A stretch of DNA of 64,000 bases from Virgibacillus sp. NKC19-16 (GCF_021560035.1 NZ_CP074373.1:2972001-3036000), one strand, 5' to 3'; shown: positions 36,924-47,046, numbered from the stretch's first letter. A program made the numbers and translations. Notes: generated by a model not told the origin, from the letters alone.

Positions 36924-38327
36924 ATGAGTAGTTTATTAGATCTTGTTGTAGATCTGTCGGATTGGATCTGGGGTACACCGATGATTATTTTTTTATTGAT
37001 AAGCGGCATATTCTTGACCATTCGACTTGGTTTTTTCCAGTTTAGATACGCATATTATATTTTCACTCAAACAATTGGGCGCTTGTTTAAGAAGACAGAT
37101 AATAAAAGTAAAGGAACTATATCACCTTTCCAGGCACTTACAACAGCTTTAGCTTGCACCATCGGAGCTGGAAATATTGTCGGTGTACCTGTAGCTATCA
37201 TGTTTGGTGGCCCAGGCGCTATCTTTTGGATGTGGGTCATAAGTTTATTGGCTGGTGCAATTAAATTCTCTGAAGTCGTTTTAGCCGTACAGTACAGGGA
37301 AAAAAACGAAGCAGGAGAATTTGTTGGGGGACCAGTTTATTACATGACAAAGGGACTTAACATGAAGTGGCTTGGCATGTGGTTTGCTATTGCTCTCATG
37401 GTTGAAGTTGCTATCAGTATTATGGTGCAAGGTAATTCATTAGCGTCATCTATGCAAGAAACCTTTAATGTCAATCCAGTAGTCACAGGTATTATAGCAA
37501 TGGCACTTGTTGGTATTGTTATAATCGGGGGAATAAAGCGAATCGCAAACTTTACTGAAAAATTTGTTCCGTTCATGATCTTTTTATATTTAGGTGCGGC
37601 TTTTTTAATTGTTATTATGAATTTTAATATGATTGGAGAAGTTCTTGGACTGATCTTTGGTTATGCTTTTCAACCAATGGCCGCTGTAGGTGGATTTGGT
37701 GGGGCAGCTATTGCACAAGCAATTAGACATGGGTTTGCACGTGGCGTATACTCTAACGAAGCCGGGGTTGGAACCGCTCCAATAGCTCATGCGGCTGCAA
37801 CAACTGATCATCCAGTTAGACAAGGTATATGGGCAGTTACGGAAGTTGTTATCGATACGGTAGTTGTATGTAGTGCAACAGCATTTGTTATACTATCAAC
37901 CGGCGTATGGCAAAACAGTGGAGCTAGTAGTGATCCAGAAGCACTCACTACGGTAGCTTTTGCTTATGGTTTAGGTGATGCAGGTGGATACATCGTTACA
38001 ATAGCACTAGCCTTTTTTGTAATATCTACGGTTATCGTTCTATCTTACTATGGTGAAAAACAAGCAGAATTCCTGTTTGGTTTAAATGGTGCCAGGGTAG
38101 TTAAAGTGGTATATGTTTTAGCTGTTCTCGTTGGAGCTTTAGGCGGTGCGCAAACAGTATGGAGTTTGCTCGACATTAGTTTGGCGGCCATGGCCATTCC
38201 TAATATTATTGCTTTGTTATTACTAAGTAAAGAAGTTGTCAGATTGAAGAATGAATTCTTTACATCACCAGAATTTTATTTAAAAGATATTGGTAGAGCA
38301 ACAAATTCTGCTAAAAAAACGTCGTAA
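36924..38327 (+). CDS. Sodium:alanine symporter family (AGCS) amino-acid transporter
   Basis: 467-residue permease with about 11 membrane segments. The signature region FQALTTALACTIGAGNIVGV and GGPGAIFWMWVISLLAGAIK are diagnostic, as is RGVYSNEAGVGTAPIAHAA. It imports alanine, glycine or a related amino acid with sodium. GGGGGAA precedes the ATG. A fragment of an M20 peptidase gene follows at once, suggesting an earlier operon of peptide/amino-acid use. Confidence 0.9.
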   Translation: MSSLLDLVVDLSDWIWGTPMIIFLLISGIFLTIRLGFFQFRYAYYIFTQTIGRLFKKTDNKSKGTISPFQALTTALACTIGAGNIVGVPVAIMFGGPGAIFWMWVISLLAGAIKFSEVVLAVQYREKNEAGEFVGGPVYYMTKGLNMKWLGMWFAIALMVEVAISIMVQGNSLASSMQETFNVNPVVTGIIAMALVGIVIIGGIKRIANFTEKFVPFMIFLYLGAAFLIVIMNFNMIGEVLGLIFGYAFQPMAAVGGFGGAAIAQAIRHGFARGVYSNEAGVGTAPIAHAAATTDHPVRQGIWAVTEVVIDTVVVCSATAFVILSTGVWQNSGASSDPEALTTVAFAYGLGDAGGYIVTIALAFFVISTVIVLSYYGEKQAEFLFGLNGARVVKVVYVLAVLVGALGGAQTVWSLLDISLAAMAIPNIIALLLLSKEVVRLKNEFFTSPEFYLKDIGRATNSAKKTS

Positions 38328-38331
38328 AATA

Positions 38332-38472
38332 GAAATCAAATGGCCTTACGATCGCCATCCTATTATTGTTGGTAAATGGGCAACAGAATGGTCGAAAACT
38401 GGTGAAAGCTTAATTTTACAAGGACATATTGATGTAGTTAGTCCAGAGCCATTGCACTTTGTAGGATTATGA
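38332..38472 (+). pseudogene. M20-family metallopeptidase fragment
   Basis: Directly after the symporter, in another frame, the text YDRHPIIVGKWATEW continues SLILQGHIDVVSPEPLH and then stops. GHIDVV is the first zinc-site segment of M20 (ArgE/DapE-type) peptidases, where the family reads KSLILNGHIDVVP. Neither the start nor the remaining 300 or so residues exist, so this is a relic left by a deletion. Confidence 0.7.
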
Positions 38473-38478
38473 TCCATG

Positions 38479-38521
38479 GAGTTCGACGATTTTAGAAATT
38501 TGCCTATTAACTGTCGAACTC
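38479..38521. terminator. Inverted repeat between M20 fragment and permease gene
   Basis: GAGTTCGAC (38479-38487) and GTCGAACTC (38513-38521) pair perfectly with a 25-nt loop. No T-run; function unclear. Confidence 0.35.
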
Positions 38522-38554
38522 GGGCAAAAATCTTCCATATTCGAATAAGCTAAA

Positions 38555-38585
38555 CCCCATCTGATCCGTTTTCAGATGGGGCTTG
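38555..38585 (+). terminator. Terminator downstream of the AGCS gene
   Basis: CCCCATCTGA (38555-38564) and TCAGATGGGG (38572-38581) form a 10-bp stem with a 7-nt loop followed by CTTG; the complement strand has AAA-rich flanks, so it may also act for the converging permease gene. Confidence 0.65.
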
Positions 38586-38673
38586 TCGTTTGAATGACTT
38601 TTTAATAGATAATCAGCATCTACAGTTGGCCTCGTAGTAAACTGACTAATCGTATATAAGAGGGATCTACCCT

Positions 38674-39867
38674 TTACAAGAACTCAACAAGCACGCCTGC
38701 TAAGACAACCGAAACAATGGTTACGGTGACGAATCCACCGACTAACATTGGTGGCAACATATGGCTGGTCAGGACGTCCTTTTCTTCCTCATTATCAGAT
38801 AAAGAATTGATTACTTCATTGGTAATAATATAGTCAGCCGGGAATCCGTACAAGGCTGTTAACGATACGGCAAATGCCAGTTCCTTACTAACTTTTAATA
38901 TTTTTCCGATAATAAAGGAAAAAATATACATACCAGCTACACCAAGTACAATACTTCCGATGAGAATAAAAGTGATATCCATCATCATGCTTGGTGTTGC
39001 ATTTTTTAGTCCATCAAGAATATACAACATCAGCCCAAGCATAGCTAGACCGAAACCATTCGCCTTTTGTAATACTTGTTTTTCTAAAAAACCAACATTT
39101 GTTGCAACAACCCCAAATACCAAACAGAGTACAAGTGGACTGATGGACACAACAGGTTCCAAGAGCGTTGATACAAGGTAAGCTAAATAACTAACAACTG
39201 CCAACCGGAAGAATTTAAAGTAACTAGTATTATATTTTTTCGGTAAATTTTTAAAAAGCTTTAACTCTGTTTCTTCCGGATCTATTGTTTCTGTAGTTGC
39301 TGCCATTTCCTTCCTAGCTAAATTCCCCTTGCGATATAGCCCAAGAAGTCGCTTCCCTTCTTTCTTTAACATAAACGATGTTAACGGATAGCCTGCAAAA
39401 CCTTGCATTACGTATACAACAATAGCAAATACGGACAAGCTCACAAGCCCTGCATCCGCTGCACCTTCTGACATAATTAGTGCGGAGACCAACCCGCCAA
39501 CCAATGGCGGAATTGCTACAATGACCGTTTCAATTCCAAACAGTAGTGTTCCAATACTTAATAGAATTACAATAGCACCTAATATTCCAGAAAGTGCAAT
39601 AAGGACCGTTTTCCATTGCTGTTTCAATTCATCTAAAGACAGCAATGTTCCCATATTCGTTATTAATAAATACATCAACATTGTCGCTACAACGGGTGGT
39701 ATGCCTGCAATGGAAACGATCTCTGTGGGGAAGAAAGTCCAATAACCCAATAAAAATAGAATCGCCGCAATAAAAATGGATGGTACCCAAGCTTTCGTCC
39801 TAACAGCAATAAAATCTCCTACAAATAGAATAAAAACAATAATAACTAATGCTAGCATTTGTGACAT
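38674..39867 (-). CDS. Multi-pass membrane protein, putative transporter (GltS-like overall shape)
   Basis: About 397 residues from the ATG at 39867 (GGTGGGGG upstream; another ATG 15 nt earlier is less well placed). Ten to eleven hydrophobic segments are visible, with a central hydrophilic loop (KKEGKRLLGLYRKGNLARKE to ELKLFKNLPKKYN). Segments GGLVSALIMSEGAADAGLV and SLTALYGFPADYIITNEV recall carboxylate/amino-acid symporters such as GltS, but I cannot assign the family. It converges on the AGCS gene and the M20 relic, so a peptide or amino-acid role is possible. Confidence 0.6.
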   Translation of the reverse strand: MSQMLALVIIVFILFVGDFIAVRTKAWVPSIFIAAILFLLGYWTFFPTEIVSIAGIPPVVATMLMYLLITNMGTLLSLDELKQQWKTVLIALSGILGAIVILLSIGTLLFGIETVIVAIPPLVGGLVSALIMSEGAADAGLVSLSVFAIVVYVMQGFAGYPLTSFMLKKEGKRLLGLYRKGNLARKEMAATTETIDPEETELKLFKNLPKKYNTSYFKFFRLAVVSYLAYLVSTLLEPVVSISPLVLCLVFGVVATNVGFLEKQVLQKANGFGLAMLGLMLYILDGLKNATPSMMMDITFILIGSIVLGVAGMYIFSFIIGKILKVSKELAFAVSLTALYGFPADYIITNEVINSLSDNEEEKDVLTSHMLPPMLVGGFVTVTIVSVVLAGVLVEFL

Positions 39868-39998
39868 ATGATCCCCCACCATTTCTCTAAATTAATAGAA
39901 TCTATTATACCAACTACGCTTTTTAATTGAAAGAACATTTTCGTTATATTGAAATTAAATGTGACGTTATTTGTTGGGGTATTCTTTCAATTTGAAAA

Positions 39999-40032
39999 GA
40001 GAGGACGATCTACAAGATCGCCCTCTCCTCAT
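39999..40032 (-). terminator. Terminator of the betBA operon
   Basis: GAGAGGACGATC and GATCGCCCTCTC pair around TACAA with one mismatch; on the minus strand the stem is followed by TTTTC. It lies about 65 nt after the betA stop codon. Confidence 0.75.
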
Positions 40033-40092
40033 AGTGGGGCCTTACTCACACCATCCATTGCATATTCCCCTACTCTTCTCTGTGGTATGAAT

Positions 40093-41775
40093 TCAGGCAT
40101 GTACGGTTTCTTCCTTAGACTTGTCTTTTTCATGACGGTAAAAGTCCACTTTTTCAGGTGCAAGGGCTTCACGTCCAAGTATTAAATCGGCGGCTTTTTC
40201 CGCTAACATCAGCACCGGTGCGTGGATATTGCCGTTCGTAATGTACGGCATCGCAGACGCATCGACTACGCGTAGATTATCAACGCCATGAACCTTCATG
40301 GTGTCTGGATCAACAACGGACATGGGATCCGAATCTGGTCCCATTTTTGCTGTACAGCATGGATGAAGCGCTGTTTCCGCATCGCGTTTTACCCAATCCA
40401 GTATCTCTTCATCCGTTTCCACAGAAGGACCTGGGGAGATTTCTCCGGCGTTATAAGCCGACAGCGATGGTTTCGAAATGATCTCTCTTGTTCGACGTAC
40501 AGCCTCTACCCATTCCCGGCGGTCTTGCTCGGTTGATAGATAGTTAAATACCATGCTTGGATGTTCCGCTGGATTTTTAGAGCGTATTTTAAGCGAGCCG
40601 CGAGCGTCGGAATACATAGGACCTACATGCACTTGGAATCCGTGCGCTGTTTTAGCCCTTTTCCCATCATACCGTACGGCTAACGGCAGGAAGTGATACA
40701 TTATGTTCGGGTAATCCACATCATCATTCGACCGAATAAATCCGCCACCTTCAAAATGGCTGCTGGCAGCAGGGCCTTTCCGTCCAAGTATCCACTGTAA
40801 GCCAATCCAAGGCATTTTTAGCTTGTTTAAGCTAGGCTGCTCAGAAATAGGAAGTGGACAGGAATGTTGAATATAGGCCTCGAGATGGTCTTGCAAATTT
40901 TCTCCGACTCCCGGAAGATCCACTACAGGGTCGATTCCTACTGAACGGAGGTGTTCTGCGTCACCAATACCGGAAAGCTGAAGCAATTGCGGGGTATTAA
41001 TCGCCCCTCCTGCAAGAATGACTTCCCCTGCAGATACAACATGTTCTTTCTTATGCCGTCTGAAGGTGATACCAGTCGCCTTTTTGCCAGACATGTTTAC
41101 GCCGGTGACAAACGCCTGCGTCAGAACAGTCAGGTTTTCCCGTTTCATGGCCGGACGCAAATAGGCACGGGAAGCGGATACGCGCCTCCCATTATAGATA
41201 TGCCTGTCGAAAGGTCCGAACCCTTCTTGCTGATAACTGTTGACATCCGACGTTCTTGGATAGCCAGCTTGTTCCGCAGCTTCAAAAAAAGCACCGAATA
41301 ATGGATTCACAGCTGGTCCGCGGGTTAATGTAATCGGTCCGTCATGACCACGAAGATCATCATTTGGAGAGTCCACCGCATTTTCCAGGCGTTTGAAGTA
41401 CGGCAGACAATGCGCAAAGTCCCAATTTTCCATCCCTGGATCCGCCCCCCAACGTTCATAATCCATTGGGTTGCCACGTTGATAGATCATACCATTAATC
41501 GAGCTCGAACCGCCCAGCACCTTCCCTCTGGCGTGAGCGACACGGCGCCCATCCATATACGGTTCAGGGTCTGTTTTATAAATCCAGTCATACAAGGGGT
41601 TCCCTGATGGAAACATCAAGGCGGCTGGCATCTGGATAAACAGATCCCATGGATAATCACTTCGTCCGGCTTCTAAAACAAGAACACTTTTTGAACCATC
41701 CGCACTCAATCGGTTTCCCAGAATAGATCCCGCACTGCCACTTCCCACAATGATATAGTCGTAAGATTGATTCAT
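40093..41775 (-). CDS. betA: Choline dehydrogenase (GMC oxidoreductase)
   Basis: 560-residue FAD enzyme that oxidises choline to betaine aldehyde (and on to betaine). The dinucleotide-binding motif is [20 protein letters not shown] signature 1 is in [19 protein letters not shown]; catalytic His lies in [10 protein letters not shown] and a second polar residue in [27 protein letters not shown] precedes the ATG. The gene follows betB on the minus strand, opposite gbsR. Bacillus subtilis uses an unrelated alcohol dehydrogenase (GbsB) here; this organism has the BetA type. Confidence 0.92.
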   Translation of the reverse strand: MNQSYDYIIVGSGSAGSILGNRLSADGSKSVLVLEAGRSDYPWDLFIQMPAALMFPSGNPLYDWIYKTDPEPYMDGRRVAHARGKVLGGSSSINGMIYQRGNPMDYERWGADPGMENWDFAHCLPYFKRLENAVDSPNDDLRGHDGPITLTRGPAVNPLFGAFFEAAEQAGYPRTSDVNSYQQEGFGPFDRHIYNGRRVSASRAYLRPAMKRENLTVLTQAFVTGVNMSGKKATGITFRRHKKEHVVSAGEVILAGGAINTPQLLQLSGIGDAEHLRSVGIDPVVDLPGVGENLQDHLEAYIQHSCPLPISEQPSLNKLKMPWIGLQWILGRKGPAASSHFEGGGFIRSNDDVDYPNIMYHFLPLAVRYDGKRAKTAHGFQVHVGPMYSDARGSLKIRSKNPAEHPSMVFNYLSTEQDRREWVEAVRRTREIISKPSLSAYNAGEISPGPSVETDEEILDWVKRDAETALHPCCTAKMGPDSDPMSVVDPDTMKVHGVDNLRVVDASAMPYITNGNIHAPVLMLAEKAADLILGREALAPEKVDFYRHEKDKSKEETVHA

Positions 41776-41869
41776 TTTTATTTGCCTCCTTCAACATTAC
41801 TTATCAGCATTAAGTAAAAAACTGCTGAATAATCATCCGTTATTATTGGATGTACGTGCTATACCTTAT

Positions 41870-43342
41870 TTAGCCAAACCAATTCATTGGTTCCGGCTTG
41901 AGATTTTGATAAATATGTTTCGTTTCGGTGTATTCCTCCAAACCCGCTTTACCGAGTTCGCGGCCGATACCAGACTGTTTATAACCGCCCCACGGTGCCT
42001 GTGGGAAATAAAAATTCACCTCATTAATCCAAACCGTACCCATTCGCATTTTCCTCACGCAGCGTTCAGCTTTGGCAATGTCATTGGTGAAAACACCACC
42101 AGAGAGGCCGTAAATGGAGTCATTCGCCAGTTTTACCGCTTCATCTTCACTGGAAAACGTTTCGACGGTGATGACCGGGCCAAATCCTTCTGCTTGCACC
42201 ACATCCATATCGGTAGTGCAGTTGGTCAATACAGTCGGCAGATAGAAAAATCCGTCTTTCAATTCTGGATCATCAGGGCGCTCACCGCCTACAGCGACGG
42301 TTGCCCCTTCTTTTCGGCCTGTTTCCACGTAACGGGTCACTTTGTTTAAATGTTCCGCTGAGATTAAAGGTCCCATTTGGGTTGTTGCATCAAATCCGCT
42401 TCCAAGCTTAATCTTGCGGACGCGCTCCACCAGTTCTGTTACGAACGCATCATGAATGCTTTCTTCCACAATCAGCCGTGTACCTGCTGAACAGACTTGG
42501 CCAGCATGAAAGAAAACGGCATTCATTGCCTGATCGACAGCGGTCTCGAAATCGGCGTCCGTGAATACAATATTGGGATTTTTGCCACCGAGTTCGAGGG
42601 CGATGTTTTTCATATTAGAACTGGCAGCCTGCATAATACGTTTGCCTGTTTCAATACCGCCTGTAAACGAAATCAGATCAACATCCTGATTAGCAGAAAG
42701 TTCAGCACCTACCGTATTTCCCGGACCGAGCACTAAATTGACAACACCGCGGGGAACACCTGCCTCTTCCATTAATTCGAATACTTTAACCGTTGAAAGC
42801 GGCGTAATTTCACTCGGTTTCATGATGAGCGTATTCCCGGCAACAAGCGCTGGAGCTAATTTCCATGACGCCTGCAGGAGCGGATAGTTCCATGGTGTAA
42901 TTTGACCGCAGACACCAACAGGCTCACGAACAACCCTGCTTGTGGCATTGGCAATCGGCGGATCCAGCGTCTCACCACCATCTTTATCCGCTAATTCCGC
43001 GTAATAACGGAAAACAGCTGTAATATCATCCATATCGCCACGGCTTTCTTCCAGCGTTTTCCCCGTGTCAAGCGATTCGAGCTCCGCTAATTCCGCTTTG
43101 TCCCGCTGGATTAAATCAGCGATTGCATGAACGATTTTGCCCCGATCGGCTGCAGGTGTCAGCGGCCATGGTCCATGGTCAAATGCATGACGTGCTGCAT
43201 CTATAGCTTCTTGCATATCTTCTACCTGTCCTTCGGCTGCTTTGGCAATGACAGCTTGATTATAGGGATTGATGATGTCTCGGGTCTGTCCGCTCCGGGC
43301 CTCAACCCATTCTCCATTGATAAACATTTTACTTCTATGCAA
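41870..43342 (-). CDS. betB: Betaine aldehyde dehydrogenase
   Basis: 490-residue NAD-dependent aldehyde dehydrogenase giving glycine betaine, a compatible solute. Key parts are the cofactor loop SFTGGIETGKRI, Glu in ALELGGKNPNIVF, catalytic Cys in HAGQVCSAGTRLIVEES and the C-terminal APWGGYKQSGIGRELG typical of BADH. The start is TTG at 43342 with AAAGGAG about 9 nt upstream. First gene of the betBA unit, divergent from gbsR, with operator-like repeats in between. Confidence 0.92.
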   Translation of the reverse strand: MHRSKMFINGEWVEARSGQTRDIINPYNQAVIAKAAEGQVEDMQEAIDAARHAFDHGPWPLTPAADRGKIVHAIADLIQRDKAELAELESLDTGKTLEESRGDMDDITAVFRYYAELADKDGGETLDPPIANATSRVVREPVGVCGQITPWNYPLLQASWKLAPALVAGNTLIMKPSEITPLSTVKVFELMEEAGVPRGVVNLVLGPGNTVGAELSANQDVDLISFTGGIETGKRIMQAASSNMKNIALELGGKNPNIVFTDADFETAVDQAMNAVFFHAGQVCSAGTRLIVEESIHDAFVTELVERVRKIKLGSGFDATTQMGPLISAEHLNKVTRYVETGRKEGATVAVGGERPDDPELKDGFFYLPTVLTNCTTDMDVVQAEGFGPVITVETFSSEDEAVKLANDSIYGLSGGVFTNDIAKAERCVRKMRMGTVWINEVNFYFPQAPWGGYKQSGIGRELGKAGLEEYTETKHIYQNLKPEPMNWFG

Positions 43343-43370
43343 TGGTCATTTCTCCTTTATGTTTATTATG

Positions 43371-43382
43371 TTAAATACGTTT
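43371..43382. promoter_or_regulatory. Candidate GbsR box, left half
   Basis: TTAAATACGTTT here is the exact reverse complement of AAACGTATTTAA at 43488-43499. The pair brackets the divergent betB and gbsR promoters, a good position for control of both by GbsR. Confidence 0.5.
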
Positions 43383-43435
43383 TAAATAAACTTAACAAAA
43401 TTAATTTAGCATGCTTTTTAAAATTTGTAAACCCA

Positions 43436-43463
43436 TTGACATTATCGCCTTATACGTTATAGT
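43436..43463 (+). promoter_or_regulatory. SigA-type promoter of gbsR
   Basis: TTGACA (43436-43441), 16-bp spacer, TATAGT (43458-43463), about 80 nt before the gbsR ATG. The right half of the repeat (43488-43499) lies just downstream of the expected start point. Confidence 0.6.
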
Positions 43464-43487
43464 ACAACTATATATTAAGTTTATATG

Positions 43488-43499
43488 AAACGTATTTAA
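43488..43499. promoter_or_regulatory. Candidate GbsR box, right half
   Basis: AAACGTATTTAA, inverted partner of 43371-43382. Its position downstream of the gbsR promoter would allow autorepression. Confidence 0.5.
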
Positions 43500-43542
43500 T
43501 TTTTTAAAATAAAATAATTATTGAAGAAAGTAGGTTATCCAT

Positions 43543-44115
43543 ATGGAACACAATCCTGAATCGAATCAGGCGTCTGCCGCGGAAAAAATTAACCAGGCCG
43601 AAGACAAGATGATCAATACCATTGCCGAAACCATGGATCTTTATGGGGTGACACCCTCAGTCGGGCGTTTATATGCTACATTATATTTCCAGCATGAACC
43701 GATGACCCTGGATGGAATGAAAGATAAACTCGGGATGAGCAAACCAAGTATGAGTACCTCCGTACGGAAACTCCAAGACATCGACATTGTTCAGAAAGTA
43801 TGGCAAAAAGGCACAAGGAAGGATTTTTTTGTTGCCGAGAAGGATTATTTTCAATACTTTAAGAAATTTTTCTGCAAAAAATGGGAACGTGAAACCAACA
43901 TGTTTCTCGGCAGCATTGATTACGCACAAAAACAGTTGGCTGAAGTTTTGGACCAACCTGAGATTGAGGAGCATCTGCAACAAAAAGCACAATTAGATTA
44001 CGATCAATTGGAAGAAGCCAGAAAATATTATCATTGGCTGCAGCGACTAATCCGATCCATTGAGTCAAATGAAATCTATGACTACCTTCCCAAAGAAAAA
44101 CCAGAAGACATATAA
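43543..44115 (+). CDS. gbsR: GbsR-type choline-responsive repressor (MarR superfamily)
   Basis: 190-residue winged-helix protein. The helix-turn-helix (LDGMKDKLGMSKPSMSTSVRK) is followed by the wing with KGTRKDFFVAEKDYFQYFKK and a helical C-terminus, the GbsR layout. In B. subtilis GbsR represses betaine-synthesis and choline-uptake genes and is released by choline. Its divergent placement from betBA and the matching operator before the downstream binding-protein gene agree with that. The ribosome site is weak. Confidence 0.88.
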   Translation: MEHNPESNQASAAEKINQAEDKMINTIAETMDLYGVTPSVGRLYATLYFQHEPMTLDGMKDKLGMSKPSMSTSVRKLQDIDIVQKVWQKGTRKDFFVAEKDYFQYFKKFFCKKWERETNMFLGSIDYAQKQLAEVLDQPEIEEHLQQKAQLDYDQLEEARKYYHWLQRLIRSIESNEIYDYLPKEKPEDI

Positions 44116-44211
44116 AAGCTCCCTCATCCTAACTTTTTATCATGGTCAAGCCCCGGTACAAATCATGCTTGGATCGCATTTCTATCTGTCCATAAAATGA
44201 TTTCGAGGGGC

Positions 44212-44239
44212 TTGACATATAATTTGCTTTTGTTAGGAT
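44212..44239 (+). promoter_or_regulatory. Promoter of the betaine/choline-binding protein gene
   Basis: TTGACA (44212-44217), 16-bp spacer, TAGGAT (44234-44239). The large inverted repeat at 44245-44286 begins 5 nt after the -10 box, so a bound repressor would block initiation or early elongation. Confidence 0.6.
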
Positions 44240-44244
44240 ACAAC

Positions 44245-44286
44245 TATGTTAATTTTGTTAAATATATTCTAAACAAAGTTAACATA
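44245..44286. promoter_or_regulatory. Candidate GbsR operator before the binding-protein gene
   Basis: TATGTTAATTTTGTT (44245-44259) and AACAAAGTTAACATA (44272-44286) are inverted repeats matching at 14 of 15 positions with a 12-nt centre. The placement just downstream of the promoter fits road-block repression, as described for GbsR targets in B. subtilis. Confidence 0.65.
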
Positions 44287-44299
44287 GGAGGTGAGATTT

Positions 44300-44314
44300 A
44301 TGACGTACGGATGA
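44300..44314 (+). other. Four-codon mini-ORF with a strong ribosome site
   Basis: ATGACGTACGGATGA (MTYG) follows AGGAGGTGAG at good spacing, 78 nt before the binding-protein ATG. It may be a leader or the scar of a deleted opuBA-type gene, since a binding protein normally has an ATPase and permease with it. Confidence 0.4.
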
Positions 44315-44391
44315 CACAAACAGGGTTATCGGCAGCATGATGTTACCGCAGATGGATAATTCTATTACATTTAGAAGGGTGAATACATACG

Positions 44392-45294
44392 ATGAACTTT
44401 TATAAAAAAGGTACTTTTATTCTATTACTAAGTTTGATCATGTTACTGGCAGCATGCAGTAATTCTGGTGAATCAAGCGATGCTAACGCAGACGGAAATA
44501 ATGCAGATACGGACAATGACGATCCCATCACCATTGGACAGATTAATTGGCCGGAAAATATTGCAGTGACGAACATGTGGAAAGTTATCCTGGAAGATGA
44601 GGGTTATGATGTCGAATTAACCCTTGCTGATATGGGAGTGCAGATGGCTTCTATTGCTGATGGCAGCCTGGATGTTTCGCCAGAAGTTTGGTTACCCGTA
44701 CAAGACAAATCGTATTATGAAGAATATAAAGACCAAGCTAACTTTGCAGAGGAACCTTGGTACGATAACGGTGTTGTTGGATTAGCAGTTCCGGAGTATA
44801 TGGATGACATCAATAGCATTGAAGATTTGAATGAGAACAAAGATAAATTTAACGGCGAGATTATAGGGTTTGAACCCGGAGCAGGAACAATGGAAGTCAC
44901 ACATGATGTGATCGATGACTATGATCTTGATTTAGAACTAGTCGAGAGTAGTGAAGCAGCCATGATTCAATCCATCCGCCATGCAGTGGACAACGAAGAA
45001 CCAATTGTGGCCCCATTATGGCAACCGCACTTTATATTTGCCGAAGTCGATATGAAGTTTCTAGAAGATCCACAAAAAACATATGGAGAAACGGAAGAAA
45101 TATTTATGGCCACCCGTGAAGGATTTGAATCCGACTATGAAGATGTCTATAAATGGATGACCAACTGGGAATTAACGGATGAAGAACTAGGAGACTTAAT
45201 GGTTTACGTACAGGAAGACACAGAAAACCCCATTGAAGGTGCAAAAAAATGGGTGGAAGAGAATCAGGACGTCATTAACGAGTGGAAGGAATAA
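44392..45294 (+). CDS. Glycine betaine/choline ABC transporter substrate-binding lipoprotein
   Basis: 300 residues with a lipoprotein signal (FILLLSLIMLLAACS, lipobox LAAC) and an acidic linker, then an OpuAC-type domain. Aromatic residues likely to form the cation-binding cage are in QINWPENIAV, PEVWLPVQDKSYY and APLWQPHF. It binds quaternary ammonium solutes outside the membrane. No ATPase or permease gene adjoins, so it must work with a transporter encoded elsewhere or is a remnant of a full opu operon. The GbsR-like operator upstream points to choline uptake. AAGGGTG precedes the ATG. Confidence 0.86.
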   Translation: MNFYKKGTFILLLSLIMLLAACSNSGESSDANADGNNADTDNDDPITIGQINWPENIAVTNMWKVILEDEGYDVELTLADMGVQMASIADGSLDVSPEVWLPVQDKSYYEEYKDQANFAEEPWYDNGVVGLAVPEYMDDINSIEDLNENKDKFNGEIIGFEPGAGTMEVTHDVIDDYDLDLELVESSEAAMIQSIRHAVDNEEPIVAPLWQPHFIFAEVDMKFLEDPQKTYGETEEIFMATREGFESDYEDVYKWMTNWELTDEELGDLMVYVQEDTENPIEGAKKWVEENQDVINEWKE

Positions 45295-45415
45295 CGAGCA
45301 CCTGTCAGGAGACAGTGATCGTCTGCCCTTTCTCCTCTCTTTCATGATGAAGCAGACAGATAACCTTTTTTGGGAATCTGTTTGCTAAATAATTGCAGCA
45401 AAATGGGAAAAAATT

Positions 45416-45449
45416 AGCCCCTTCTATTCACGATAGAGGGGGCTTTTAT
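45416..45449. terminator. Terminator between convergent binding-protein and Mqo-family genes
   Basis: AGCCCCTTCTAT (45416-45427) and ATAGAGGGGGCT (45433-45444) pair with one G-T wobble and end in TTTTAT. It can serve the plus strand, and the AAA-rich start gives T residues on the minus strand too. Confidence 0.7.
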
Positions 45450-45546
45450 ATGAATACACGAGGCCGGGACAAAACACTTTTGATGAAAGGAAAACTCTAT
45501 CAGCGCTACTACTTCTAGCAAAGCATAGACGCCTTAATTTGATAAA

Positions 45547-47046
45547 TCAAGATTTAACATTGTTATCTTCCAGAGCAAGGTAATGTGAACTAGATTTCTG
45601 TACCTCTTCCAGTAGCTGGGTATTTTCTGCCAAGGACTCATCAAAAGAAGGTATCATTTCTTTTATTTTCGGCTTCCATGTTTCCATATATTCTGGGAAA
45701 TTCCCACGTAAGACGTCTAACATAATAGACACAGAAGTAGAAGCACCCGGCGATTCACCTAATAATGCCACGATAGAATTATCCCCAGATTGAATAATTT
45801 CAGTGCCAAATTGGATATATCCTCGGCCTGAATGATCCGTGTCTTTAATTATCTGGACACGCTTTCCAGCAACTACAAGATCCCAATCTTTGTCACTAGC
45901 TTCGGGGATAAATTCTCGTAACTCTTGCATCCGATCCTTTTTTTGCATTAGCATCTGTTGAATGGAATATTTGACCAAAGGGATATTCTTCATACCCGCA
46001 GCCATCATCGTTAACACGTTATTTGGATTAATGGAATTTAAAAAGTCTAAATTAGAACCATTCTTCAAAAACTTAGGTCCTATCGCAGCAAACGGTCCAA
46101 ATAATAGGCTGTCCTTACCCCCATGATATCGTCTATCAAGGTGTGGCACTGTCATCGGTGGCGTGCCAGGCGGCTCTTTTCCATACACTTTCGCTTCATG
46201 TTGTTTGACTACTTCTGGATTGCTACAAACCAAAAATGCACCACTGATTGGAAAGCCACCAATCTGTTTGCTTTCAGGAATCTTTGTTTTTTGTAATAGT
46301 GGAATTGCGTTTCCACCAGCTCCAATAAAGACAAAATCTGCTATATGAGATTCAAGCGTATTGTCTTTAAAATTACGAACGCTTACTTCCCATTTACCGT
46401 CATGTAGACGATGAAATTCAGTAACAGTTGAATTGTAATGGATTTCTATATTATCGCACTTTTCTAAATTATTCGCTAGTTTCCGAGTAAGCTCACCAAA
46501 ATTGACATCGGTTCCCGAATCCACTTTTGTTCCTGCAATAGGAGCTTCTGACGTGCGTCCCTCCGTCACTAAGGGAATCCACTTTTCTAATTCCCCGGGG
46601 GAATCCGAAAATTCCATTTCCTTAAACATTGGAAGATGGGATAAAGCTTCAAATCGCCTGCGTAAAAAATCGACGTTCTCTTCCCCCTGGACAAAACTTA
46701 TATGAGGTAATGGACGGATGAATTCTTGAGGGTTTTGAATTCCCTCACTCTTTACTAAATAAGACCAAAATTGCTTAGAAACTTCGAATTGCTCATTTAT
46801 CTCTACTGCTTTACTAGTATCAATCGAGCCGTCTTCTTTTTCAACTGTATAATTTAACTCACATAACGCTGCATGTCCAGTTCCAGCATTATTCCATTCA
46901 TTTGTGCTTTCCTTGCCTGCACCGTCCAGCTTTTCAAACAGTTTAATATTCCAATTTGGTTCTAATTTTTGTAAAAATGTTCCTAAGGTAGTACTCATAA
47001 TACCAGCACCTATGAGAATAACATCCTTTTTTTTCTTCTCATTCAT
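45547..47046 (-). CDS. Malate:quinone oxidoreductase family protein, possibly lactate:quinone oxidoreductase
   Basis: 499-residue membrane-associated FAD enzyme of the Mqo family. The N-terminus [20 protein letters not shown] binds FAD, followed by the family segment [34 protein letters not shown] is near the C-terminus. Mqo passes electrons from malate to quinone, but a paralogue in Staphylococcus aureus (Mqo2/Lqo) oxidises lactate. Here the next genes are a LutR-like regulator and a lactate permease, so lactate is a serious alternative substrate. AAGGAG precedes the ATG. Confidence 0.85.
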   Translation of the reverse strand: MNEKKKKDVILIGAGIMSTTLGTFLQKLEPNWNIKLFEKLDGAGKESTNEWNNAGTGHAALCELNYTVEKEDGSIDTSKAVEINEQFEVSKQFWSYLVKSEGIQNPQEFIRPLPHISFVQGEENVDFLRRRFEALSHLPMFKEMEFSDSPGELEKWIPLVTEGRTSEAPIAGTKVDSGTDVNFGELTRKLANNLEKCDNIEIHYNSTVTEFHRLHDGKWEVSVRNFKDNTLESHIADFVFIGAGGNAIPLLQKTKIPESKQIGGFPISGAFLVCSNPEVVKQHEAKVYGKEPPGTPPMTVPHLDRRYHGGKDSLLFGPFAAIGPKFLKNGSNLDFLNSINPNNVLTMMAAGMKNIPLVKYSIQQMLMQKKDRMQELREFIPEASDKDWDLVVAGKRVQIIKDTDHSGRGYIQFGTEIIQSGDNSIVALLGESPGASTSVSIMLDVLRGNFPEYMETWKPKIKEMIPSFDESLAENTQLLEEVQKSSSHYLALEDNNVKS

